Positions 1 through 6,362 of a DNA stretch of 10,007 nt are shown piece by piece; the stretch's first letter is position 1; each line of letters opens with the position of its first letter. The translations under genes were made by a program, and so were the position numbers. The notes beneath the pieces were generated by a model, which ran no database searches, was not told where the DNA came from, and was given only the letters and a program-made list of their open reading frames with translations. Source of the DNA: Crocinitomix sp. (GTDB lineage Bacteria; Bacteroidota; Bacteroidia; Flavobacteriales_D; Crocinitomicaceae); NCBI GenBank assembly GCA_020849935.1, contig JADZFJ010000161.1:1-10007 (forward strand). Reading direction: 5' to 3'.

Positions 1-821
1 TTATGGGAATGATTTTTGGTCCATATCGCTACAAAATAAGAGAAACAGTCATCCACCTTCCTAAGTTGCCAAGTGCATTTAATGATTTCAAAATTGTTCA
101 AATTTCAGATATTCATTCGGGCAGCTTATACAATGTGAAGGCGGTTAACAAAGGTGTGGATATGATTTTGGGGCAACAACCCGATGTTATTTTTTTCACA
201 GGTGATTTGGTCAACGATCATGCCGAGGAAATGAATCCTTTTATGGATACATTTTCGCGAATTAAGGCACCAATGGGTGTTTTTTCTATCCTAGGGAATC
301 ATGATTACGGCGATTACACCTCTTGGCCGAGTGAAAAGGATAAAAAAGAAAACTTTGAACTTCTGAAAGAGATTCATGGTCAAATAGGTTGGCGTTTATT
401 ATTAAATGAGCATCTTTATTTGGAAAAAGGAGATGATAAAATTGCCTTAATTGGGGTAGAAAATTGGGGCATGGGTTTTCATAAAATGGGTGATTTGGCG
501 CAGGCGCACACGGGCACGCAAGCGGATGTTAAATTATTGTTGTCTCACGATCCAACGCATTGGGACGAAGAAATCACGAAATTTTATTCGGACATTGACA
601 TCACTTTTAGCGGTCATACTCATGGTGCTCAAATGGGGTTTGAATGGGGTAAATACCGATGGAGTCCGATTCAATTAAGATATAAAAAATGGGCCGGTCT
701 TTATTCCCTTAAAAACCAATACCTTTATATCAATCGAGGATTTGGCTTTTTGGGGTATCCTGGGCGTTTAGGCATTTGGCCTGAAATCTCTGTCATCACC
801 CTAAAGTCTGGCTTAGATTAG
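1..821 (+). CDS. Metallophosphoesterase, C-terminal part (5' end outside window)
   Basis: This is a calcineurin-like metallophosphoesterase that would hydrolyse a phosphoester using a two-metal centre; its substrate cannot be told from sequence. The motifs appear in the usual order, numbering from the first in-frame Met at base 3: SDIH (D36, H38), GDLVN (D68), GNHD (residues 98-101), SHDP (H182) and GHTH (residues 204-207). All metal-binding positions are present, so the domain looks active. Membrane-linked relatives in Bacteroidota carry a few N-terminal transmembrane helices ahead of the segment that begins here (G-x-Y-x-Y-K). The reading frame is open at the left edge, so the true start is probably upstream and the Met at base 3 is internal. 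The last 120 bases recur in degraded form at 2053-2172. The family call is firm; membrane attachment is inference. Confidence 0.92.
   Translation, partial: MGMIFGPYRYKIRETVIHLPKLPSAFNDFKIVQISDIHSGSLYNVKAVNKGVDMILGQQPDVIFFTGDLVNDHAEEMNPFMDTFSRIKAPMGVFSILGNHDYGDYTSWPSEKDKKENFELLKEIHGQIGWRLLLNEHLYLEKGDDKIALIGVENWGMGFHKMGDLAQAHTGTQADVKLLLSHDPTHWDEEITKFYSDIDITFSGHTHGAQMGFEWGKYRWSPIQLRYKKWAGLYSLKNQYLYINRGFGFLGYPGRLGIWPEISVITLKSGLD
702..821 (+). repeat. Parent copy of a 120-bp direct repeat (metallophosphoesterase 3' end)
   Basis: The final 39 codons and stop of the metallophosphoesterase gene match bases 2053-2172 in the same orientation and with no gaps. Counting by eye, about 102 of 120 positions are identical. 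This copy is the one within the intact gene. The repeat ends at the stop codon, because the sequences downstream of the two copies do not match. Confidence 0.88.
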
Positions 822-1116
822 GTTTGACACCAAGGACTGCCAAACAGGAAACAACACTTTATAACAAGATCACAGTACAGGTAGATTCTCCTTTGTTTGA
901 GGGCTATATTTCACCTAGTTCGGTTTATTTAACATCCGCCAAACTGGTTTTAACATTGTTTTTACACTTTCTACGAATCTTTGAAAATGCTCAGGTAAGC
1001 CTGTTTAAGAGGGATTTTATCAAATGTGGAGTTATAAAACTGTCATAAAGAAGTATTTAGTTGAAACCATTTCAAAAAAGAGGAGTACATATATCTAAAC
1101 CATTTAAACTAATTTT
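822..1116 (+). promoter_or_regulatory. 295-bp intergenic region ahead of the beta-barrel gene
   Basis: No convincing gene lies here; a 74-codon open frame starting at a TTG has no protein-like features. Near the downstream gene there is a perfect interrupted palindrome, TTGAAA-CCA-TTTCAA (1061-1075). The string AAACCATTT occurs at 1064-1072 and again at 1097-1105, 33 bp apart, which could be a pair of binding sites. A weak Bacteroidota-like promoter (TTG at 956-958, 17 bp, AATCTTTG at 976-983) matches the consensus imperfectly and would give a leader of roughly 125 nt. A purine-rich GAGGAG stretch near 1080 is too far from the ATG at 1117 to be a ribosome site. No clear terminator follows the metallophosphoesterase gene. 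Confidence 0.35.
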
Positions 1117-1986
1117 ATGAAAATGTCAATTTTAACAGTTGCGATACTTTTGGGAGCGTCGACAACTTATGCTCAAGACCTTGTATCAAAAAAAGGAGAA
1201 AAATATTTGCCAGTGGCTGGTGATTGGGCTATTTCTATCGATGCTACTCCGCTTTTAGGATATGTTCAAGGTCTTTTCGGATCTGAAGGAACAGGTTCAG
1301 GAGGTTCTTGGTCGTTTTTGAACGGTAACAACGTAATCACAGGTAAGTACTTTCTTAAGGATGACCTAGCTATTCGTGCAGGAATTAATCTTGGATTTAC
1401 TTCTGTAACTTCACGAGCTTACACATTTACATTAGATGCAAACGGTGTACCTGATATAAATGCTAATTTGGTAGTTGATGAAAGAAAGACTTCTTCGACT
1501 AACTTGATGTTGACCGGGGGTATGGAATGGCGTAAGGGTGCTACACGGCTTCAAGGATTTTATGGTGGTGAATTTGGAGTAGGCTTCGGAGGTGGAAGTA
1601 ATACCGATTATACTTACGGAAACGCTTATACTTGGAACGGTACAACAGGTACAGCAAGTCAAACTCATGCAGTTGACGGAAGTACTGACATTGTGAATGT
1701 TGCAATCAAAAGTGGTCTAATGGTTGGTCTTCGAGGATTCATTGGCGCAGAATATTTCGTGATGCCAAAGTTGGCAATTGGCGGTGAGTTTGGATGGGGA
1801 CTTGGTCTTCAAACAACAGGTACAGGAACAAGAACAGATACGCGTATTGAGCCTAGTGCAGGTCAAAACACAGAACAGTTCACAAGAGAAACTATTGCGG
1901 GCTCAACGGCTTTCGGAATTGGAACTGATAACTCAAATCCCTTCTTTGGACCTGCTGGCTCATTGAAAATAACTTTTCACTTCTAA
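1117..1986 (+). CDS. Outer-membrane beta-barrel protein, unknown function
   Basis: The 289-aa product starts with a signal peptide (Lys residues, then a hydrophobic stretch ending TYA, with cleavage likely before Gln20). The mature part is rich in Gly, Thr, Ser and aromatic residues in alternating polar/nonpolar stretches typical of transmembrane beta-strands. It ends in a strand closing with Phe (KITFHF), the usual C-terminal signature for barrel assembly in the outer membrane. The length and the early segment with GDWAISIDATP resemble a widespread group of uncharacterised Bacteroidota barrel proteins. The gene stands alone, with an intergenic region of nearly 300 bp before it and a strong terminator 20 bp after it. 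No porin or transporter specificity can be assigned. The barrel assignment rests on composition, signal peptide and C-terminus, not on a catalytic motif. Confidence 0.8.
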   Translation: MKMSILTVAILLGASTTYAQDLVSKKGEKYLPVAGDWAISIDATPLLGYVQGLFGSEGTGSGGSWSFLNGNNVITGKYFLKDDLAIRAGINLGFTSVTSRAYTFTLDANGVPDINANLVVDERKTSSTNLMLTGGMEWRKGATRLQGFYGGEFGVGFGGGSNTDYTYGNAYTWNGTTGTASQTHAVDGSTDIVNVAIKSGLMVGLRGFIGAEYFVMPKLAIGGEFGWGLGLQTTGTGTRTDTRIEPSAGQNTEQFTRETIAGSTAFGIGTDNSNPFFGPAGSLKITFHF

Positions 1987-2005
1987 GAATTTGAAATAAT
2001 CATTG

Positions 2006-2039
2006 AAAGGGATGATCTTAGGATTGTCCCTTTTTTTTT
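2006..2039 (+). terminator. Rho-independent terminator of the beta-barrel gene
   Basis: A 12-bp stem (left arm 2006-2017, four-base loop TTAG, right arm 2022-2033), with two G-T wobble pairs, runs into a T-tract at 2031-2039. It lies 20 bp after the stop codon. Its sequence is closely similar to the terminator at 5863-5896. Confidence 0.92.
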
Positions 2040-2049
2040 GACTAAAAGT

Positions 2050-2172
2050 TCTTATTCATTCAAAAATCAATACCTTTATCTCAATCGAGGATTTGGATTT
2101 TTGGGGTATTCGGGGCATTCAGGCAGTTGGTCTGAAATCTCTGTAATCACGCTAAAGTCTGGTTCAAACTAG
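2050..2172 (+). pseudogene. Remnant: duplicated 3' end of the metallophosphoesterase gene
   Basis: Bases 2053-2172 repeat the last 39 codons and stop codon of the metallophosphoesterase gene (702-821), with about 85% identity by eye and no gaps. The frame is still open and ends in the same TAG. However, about nine codons differ in amino acid (for example Leu to Ser three times, Pro to Ser twice, Arg to His) against about six silent changes, which suggests lost constraint. None of the catalytic motifs is included and there is no start, so this cannot make an enzyme. Similarity stops abruptly at about 2050, some 10 bp after the upstream T-tract. The SnoaL-like gene begins 5 bp after the remnant's stop, so the remnant now forms that gene's upstream region. 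Confidence 0.88.
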
Positions 2173-2177
2173 GTAAA

Positions 2178-2639
2178 ATGGAAGAAGTCATCAAAGAATT
2201 TTATACGGCCTTTCAGCAAAAAGACGTTGAAAAAATGGTTGCTTGTTATCACGATGAGGTGGTGTTTGAAGATCCAGCATTTGGGAAATTGACAGGCGAT
2301 CACGCTAAAAATATGTGGCGGATGTTGTTGTCAAATAATACTAATTTAAAAGTTGAATTTTCAATTCCTGATTTGGAACCTAAAAATGAAGCGAATTGGG
2401 AGGCATTTTATGTTTTTTCCAAAACTAATCGACCAGTTCACAATAAAATTCATGCGAAATTTGAATTTTTGGAGGGTAAAATCAGCAAACATACCGACCA
2501 TTTTAATTTAAAAGTATGGGCAAAACAAGCCTTGGGTTTTAAAGGGGGATTGATTGGTGGAACTAACTTTTTTAAACGTAAATTAAATCAGCAAACAAAT
2601 CAGCTTTTAACCCGATTTGAAAAAAAATTAAATGAATAA
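2178..2639 (+). CDS. SnoaL/NTF2-like family protein
   Basis: This 153-aa protein has the pattern of the SnoaL-like, nuclear transport factor 2 fold. It has an N-terminal helix with FYTAFQQKDVEKMVACY, then HDEVVFEDPAFG, a central WRMLL helix, and later beta-strands ending in KISKHTDHFNLKVWAKQALG. The conical fold is used by small polyketide cyclases, dehydratases, isomerases and by non-enzymatic ligand-binding proteins, so the reaction cannot be named. The last ~30 residues form a basic tail (FFKRKLNQQ onwards) beyond the core domain. No signal peptide is seen, so it is probably cytoplasmic. The ATG at 2178 lies 5 bp after the metallophosphoesterase remnant, and the stop overlaps the next gene by 8 bp, indicating a two-gene unit. 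I see no obvious promoter. Confidence 0.85.
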   Translation: MEEVIKEFYTAFQQKDVEKMVACYHDEVVFEDPAFGKLTGDHAKNMWRMLLSNNTNLKVEFSIPDLEPKNEANWEAFYVFSKTNRPVHNKIHAKFEFLEGKISKHTDHFNLKVWAKQALGFKGGLIGGTNFFKRKLNQQTNQLLTRFEKKLNE

Positions 2640-3246
2640 GAACGAATTAGCGCAACGTATTGAGGATTTTTGGGAGTGGTTTGACGAGAACCGAGAGGTC
2701 ATTCAGCAGGTGGTGAGCGAATCTCAACACCCGGAAACAAATTACATTGTCGAACAGTTAGATCAGCACTTGCTTGGTATGGGCAAATTGAAATGGCAGT
2801 TAGAGAATCCGCATGAATCAAAGTTTAACCTTGTCCTATCTCCCAATAACGACCGAAAATTATTGGAAATCACACGCGCAATTATTCAAAAGGCGAATCG
2901 GCATCAAGATTGGGAATATCACCACGCAATTCCATTAAAAGAAACGTTTGAAGTGATTCTTTACGACAATGAAATGGAAATAAGAACAATAATCGCCCAT
3001 CATTGGAATGTTATCCCCCTAATTGAAGCTGATGGGAGGTGCGAATTATTAATTGAAGCACCTGAATTACTTGATTTGGACGAAGACACCCAATTGATTG
3101 CTGTTGATTTAATGTTGACGGATGTTTTGGGTGAAGAGCTAAAAATCAAACATTTATCTGGATTTCAAATTCTTGAATTTGTGGAAGACGATCAAGTAGA
3201 GGAGCTTCTACCGCTTCAACAATTGAGGCAAATCCTTACCCGTTAA
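2632..3246 (+). CDS. Conserved hypothetical protein, 204 aa, acidic
   Basis: I do not recognise a named family. The product has no signal peptide or membrane segment and is strongly acidic, especially the C-terminal third (LLDLDEDTQ, FVEDDQVEELLP). The N-terminal ~45 residues look helical (RIEDFWEWFDENREVIQQVV). Around residues 63-95 there is an LVLSPNNDRKLLEITRAII-type segment followed by WEYHHAIP, which resembles uncharacterised bacterial proteins with a pattern like ISp.g.r.lf..v..l...ap.l..W.f; this is pattern memory, not a search result. The ATG overlaps the SnoaL-like gene's last codons (ATGAATAA, 8 bp), so the two genes are probably translationally coupled and may work in one process. 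The gene is followed by a 91-bp gap. Confidence 0.75.
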   Translation: MNKNELAQRIEDFWEWFDENREVIQQVVSESQHPETNYIVEQLDQHLLGMGKLKWQLENPHESKFNLVLSPNNDRKLLEITRAIIQKANRHQDWEYHHAIPLKETFEVILYDNEMEIRTIIAHHWNVIPLIEADGRCELLIEAPELLDLDEDTQLIAVDLMLTDVLGEELKIKHLSGFQILEFVEDDQVEELLPLQQLRQILTR

Positions 3247-3337
3247 ACTTAGATTTCTACCGTTTATCAAAATCGCTTTTCTTTTAACCCTAAAAAAGAG
3301 GGCTTTCAAAATATTACTCCTATTTTTACAAACTAGC
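3247..3337 (+). promoter_or_regulatory. Gap before the metalloprotease: weak promoter-like box
   Basis: The 91-bp gap holds TATTTTTA at 3321-3328, one base off the Bacteroidota -7 box TAnnTTTG, ending 9 bp before the ATG. No TTG lies at the right distance upstream, so the promoter call is weak. A short CCCT...AGGG inverted repeat (3288-3291 with 3299-3302) followed by CTTTC could be a poor terminator for the upstream pair, but its four-base stem is not convincing. Confidence 0.25.
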
Positions 3338-5842
3338 ATGAAAAAATCGTCTATGAAAAATACGTTTCTGAGTTTGACCCTCTTATCAGGATTGTTGTTC
3401 GTTTACTCAAACAACCTTCTTGCTCAAAAAAATGATAAAAAAAAGGGAGAACCTCCTGTTGAATCTTCACCAGCGAAAAAAGGAGATATTCAACCTTATA
3501 CAAAGGTGATTACCAAAGAAGCGATTTCCGATGAAGGCCTTTTTAAAGTGCATAAAGTGGATAAATCTTATTTTTACGAAATTCCAGATTCGTTGTTCGA
3601 ACGCGAAATGTTAATGGTGACCAAAATTGCCAAAACAGCAGCAGGAATTGGTTTTGGAGGAGGTACTCAGAATGAACAAGTTTTGCGTTGGCAAGTGAAG
3701 GATGAAAATGTGTTGTTGCGTGTGGTTTCTTATGATATTGTCGCGACAGATTCTTTACCAGTGCACGAAGCGGTGGTGAATTCGAATTTTGAGCCTATTT
3801 TATTCATGTTTCCAATCAAAGCGTACGGACCAGATTCAACTTCTATCGTCATCGATGTTACGGAATTAATCAGCACCGATATTGCAGCAATTGGCTTACA
3901 ATCTTGGATGAGACAACAATATAAAATTAGTCGTTTGGATGATAAACGATCTTATATCGAACGGATTAGCAGTTATCCAATTAATATCGAAACGCGCCAC
4001 GTAAAAACATATATTGCTGGTGCTCCACCTTCAAATTCAAGTTTAGGCTCCATCTCTGTCGAAATCAGTAATTCAATGATTTTATTACCAAAAATCCCAA
4101 TGAAACGTCGTTATTTCGACCAACGTGTGGGATGGTTTACCTCTTCGCAAGTCGATTATGGCTTGGAAGCGCAAAAAAGTAAATCGGTTCAATACCTTGA
4201 CAGATGGCGTTTAGAGGTAAAACCTGAGGATGTTGAAAAATTTAAACGTGGTGAATTGGTGGAGCCAGTAAAACCTATTATTTATTATATCGATCGTGCA
4301 ACTCCTGAAAAATGGCGTAAATATTTAAAACAAGGAATCGAAGATTGGCAAGTAGCCTTTGAGGCCGCAGGGTTTAAAAATGCGATTATTGCCATGGATC
4401 CGCCAACACCTGAAGAAGATCCAGAATGGAGTCCTGAAGATGCGCGTTATTCGGTTGTTCGTTATTTGGCTTCTCCAATCCCAAATGCCAATGGACCACA
4501 CACCAGCGATCCTCGAAGTGGCGAAATTATTGAATCGGACATTAATTGGTATCACAATGTGATGACGCTTTTAAGAAATTGGTTCTTTGTTCAAACCGCC
4601 GCCATCAATATTGAAGCACGTGGGGTCGAGTTTAAAGAAGAAATAATGGGAAGATTGATTCGTTTTGTATCCTCTCACGAAGTTGGACATACACTTGGAT
4701 TACCGCACAACATGGCGAGCAGCAATGCCTATCCAGTGGATTCGCTTCGATCAGCATCATTCACGAAAAAATATGGAACTGCACCATCAATTATGGATTA
4801 TGCGCGATTTAATTATATCGCTCAGCCCGAAGATAAAGATGTTGCCTTAATGCCGGAAATTGGGGTTTATGATAAATATTCCATTAGCTGGGGATATCGC
4901 CCAATTTTGGATGCTGAAACCGCAGAGGATGAAAAACCAACCTTAGACAAATGGATTCAAGCGCACGCTGGTGATCCTTATTACCGTTTTGGCAGACAAC
5001 AGTTTGGTAGCCCAATTGATCCAAGTGCTCAAACCGAAGATTTGGGGAATAATGCAATGAAAGCCAGTGAGTATGGAATCAAAAATTTAAAACGAATTTT
5101 ACCTAATTTAATTAATTGGACTTCAGAAGACGGAAAAAATTACGATGAAATGGGTGAATTGTATCAACAAGTAATTGATCAGTTTAACCGTTATATGGGA
5201 CACGTTGTTGCGAATATCGGAGGGATTTATGAAGTTTACAAAACCTACGAACAAGAAGGTGCAGTTTACACGCATGTCCCAAAGGCAACTCAAAAAGAAG
5301 CCATGAAATTTTTGAATGACAATTTATTTGTTGCTCCGGTTTGGTTGTTGGATCCAAATGTATTAAGTCGAATTCAATACGACGGTAGCATTGAAAAAAT
5401 GCGTTTACTCCAAGTGCGCAGCATGGAATCAATTTTGGATTTTGGTAGATTGGCCAGAGCAATCGAAAATGAAGCAATTAATGGAGAACAAGCGTACACC
5501 ATTATCGAAATCACCGAGGATTTAAGAAATAGTATTTGGACCGAACTAAAACAAGGAGGTTCAATACCTGTGTACCGCAGAAATTTACAAAAAGCACATA
5601 TTATGAGACTGGGTTATTTGTTGACTGAAAATCAAGATTTAATGCCTGCTGAATACAGAGGTTTTATTAGTCGTACGGATGTCTTAGCGAGTCAATCTGA
5701 TATTCGTTCAGTGGCACGCGCTGAATTAAACGAACTTAAAAAACAAATCAAAATTGCACTTCCACGAATTACCGATAAAATGAGTAAATTTCATTTAGAA
5801 GATGCAATTGCAACAATCGATTTGATTTTTGAACCGAAATAA
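3338..5842 (+). CDS. Secreted zinc-dependent metalloprotease (DUF5118/DUF5117/DUF4953 type)
   Basis: An 834-aa exported metallopeptidase. The signal peptide covers residues 1-29 (basic start, hydrophobic LSLTLLSGLLFVY, cleavage likely LLA before Gln30), followed by a Lys-rich linker. Residues ~50-105 (YTKVITKEA... FKVHKVDKSYFYEIPDSL) fit DUF5118. Residues ~110-300 fit DUF5117. The catalytic DUF4953-type part carries the zinc-binding motif HEVGHTLGLPH at residues 447-457 (ligands H447, H451, H457; general base E448) and a likely Met-turn, SIMDYARFNY, with M486. This is a metzincin-like arrangement with all catalytic residues intact. Length matches the usual 800-900 aa. The gene is monocistronic and closed by a strong terminator. 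Physiological substrates of this family are not established; a role in the periplasm or outside the cell is inference from the signal peptide. Confidence 0.95.
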   Translation: MKKSSMKNTFLSLTLLSGLLFVYSNNLLAQKNDKKKGEPPVESSPAKKGDIQPYTKVITKEAISDEGLFKVHKVDKSYFYEIPDSLFEREMLMVTKIAKTAAGIGFGGGTQNEQVLRWQVKDENVLLRVVSYDIVATDSLPVHEAVVNSNFEPILFMFPIKAYGPDSTSIVIDVTELISTDIAAIGLQSWMRQQYKISRLDDKRSYIERISSYPINIETRHVKTYIAGAPPSNSSLGSISVEISNSMILLPKIPMKRRYFDQRVGWFTSSQVDYGLEAQKSKSVQYLDRWRLEVKPEDVEKFKRGELVEPVKPIIYYIDRATPEKWRKYLKQGIEDWQVAFEAAGFKNAIIAMDPPTPEEDPEWSPEDARYSVVRYLASPIPNANGPHTSDPRSGEIIESDINWYHNVMTLLRNWFFVQTAAINIEARGVEFKEEIMGRLIRFVSSHEVGHTLGLPHNMASSNAYPVDSLRSASFTKKYGTAPSIMDYARFNYIAQPEDKDVALMPEIGVYDKYSISWGYRPILDAETAEDEKPTLDKWIQAHAGDPYYRFGRQQFGSPIDPSAQTEDLGNNAMKASEYGIKNLKRILPNLINWTSEDGKNYDEMGELYQQVIDQFNRYMGHVVANIGGIYEVYKTYEQEGAVYTHVPKATQKEAMKFLNDNLFVAPVWLLDPNVLSRIQYDGSIEKMRLLQVRSMESILDFGRLARAIENEAINGEQAYTIIEITEDLRNSIWTELKQGGSIPVYRRNLQKAHIMRLGYLLTENQDLMPAEYRGFISRTDVLASQSDIRSVARAELNELKKQIKIALPRITDKMSKFHLEDAIATIDLIFEPK

Positions 5843-5862
5843 ATATTTAAAATTTAGACTTG

Positions 5863-5896
5863 AAGGGGACGATCGAAAGGTTGTCCCCTTTTTTTT
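5863..5896 (+). terminator. Rho-independent terminator of the metalloprotease gene
   Basis: A 12-bp stem with two wobble pairs (left arm 5863-5874, right arm 5879-5890) is capped by a GAAA tetraloop of the stable GNRA type and runs into eight T (5889-5896). It begins 20 bp after the stop codon. It strongly resembles the terminator at 2006-2039. Confidence 0.93.
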
Positions 5897-5954
5897 GATG
5901 AATGCTAAATTTTGAATGGTTTAAGATCATTTTTCTTTTGGTTTTACTTTTAAA

Positions 5955-5987
5955 TTGAATTTTTTAGCCCAAAAAAACCTAATTTTG
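5955..5987 (+). promoter_or_regulatory. Bacteroidota-type promoter of the 121-aa/flavoprotein/pentapeptide operon
   Basis: TTG (5955-5957) and TAATTTTG (5980-5987) are separated by 22 bp, matching the Bacteroidota sigma-factor consensus TTG / TAnnTTTG. Transcription would begin near 5991-5994, leaving only a few untranslated bases before the ATG at 5997. This supports the ATG rather than the in-frame TTG at 5955, which lies inside the promoter. Confidence 0.7.
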
Positions 5988-5996
5988 CGAGATATT

Positions 5997-6362
5997 ATGA
6001 AACTCCAAGAAAAGATAGCGCAGGTAATTCCTCATTTAAAACCAAATAAAGGAGAGGATGTGCTTCAAATGACCGAAGATATTTATCATTATTTTTCAGA
6101 ATTAGATGATTTTGAGGTTCTAAGAACTGAATATGTTGGCGAACCTTCACGAATGGTGGTGGCTGCCTGTATTACGACAATGCAAGACCCTTTTTTTAAA
6201 ATAGTGGTCGCTCATACCTGGCAAAATGACTTGGCTTTTGATAATCAATGGAGCGAATTTGAGGTCACGGACCAAGGGACGGTTTTTCGTTTTTTGACTT
6301 GGGAAGATGAGTATATCTGTGGCGAAATTTGGTTTGAACGCGCAAAATTAGAAACCATTTAA
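5997..6362 (+). CDS. Hypothetical protein, 121 aa, first gene of flavoprotein operon
   Basis: I do not recognise this family. The 121-aa product has no signal peptide or membrane segment and is acidic and rich in aromatic residues. It appears to be a small alpha/beta protein: a helical N-terminus (KLQEKIAQVIPHL), then strands with RMVVAACITT, FFKIVVAHTW and VFRFLTWEDEYICGEIWF. A longer frame opens at a TTG at 5955, but that codon overlaps the promoter, so the ATG at 5997 is chosen. The stop and the next gene's start share one base (TAATG at 6360-6364), so it is co-transcribed and probably translationally coupled with the flavoprotein. A partner role for that enzyme is possible but not shown by sequence. 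Confidence 0.75.
   Translation: MKLQEKIAQVIPHLKPNKGEDVLQMTEDIYHYFSELDDFEVLRTEYVGEPSRMVVAACITTMQDPFFKIVVAHTWQNDLAFDNQWSEFEVTDQGTVFRFLTWEDEYICGEIWFERAKLETI

Noticed and set aside
822..845. GTTTG / CAAAC inverted repeat after the metallophosphoesterase stop as a terminator
   Set aside because: The stem is only five base pairs with a 14-base loop and no T-tract follows.
824..1048. 74-codon + strand frame starting at TTG after the metallophosphoesterase gene
   Set aside because: It has no ATG start, no recognisable domain and no ribosome site, and it lies in a region that otherwise looks like an intergenic and regulatory spacer.
822..2049. Beta-barrel segment as an insertion sequence bounded by direct repeats
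   Set aside because: There is no transposase and no terminal inverted repeat. The flanking repeats are diverged gene ends of 120 bp, not short target-site duplications, so a gene-level rearrangement fits better.
4325..5477. Several open frames of 60-100 codons within the metalloprotease gene, on both strands
   Set aside because: They lie wholly inside an intact 834-aa gene with clear catalytic motifs and show no motifs or signals of their own.
5955..5996. TTG start extending the 121-aa protein by 14 residues
   Set aside because: The TTG is itself the -33 element of a good promoter, and the -7 box lies within the would-be coding extension; the ATG at 5997 fits the promoter spacing.
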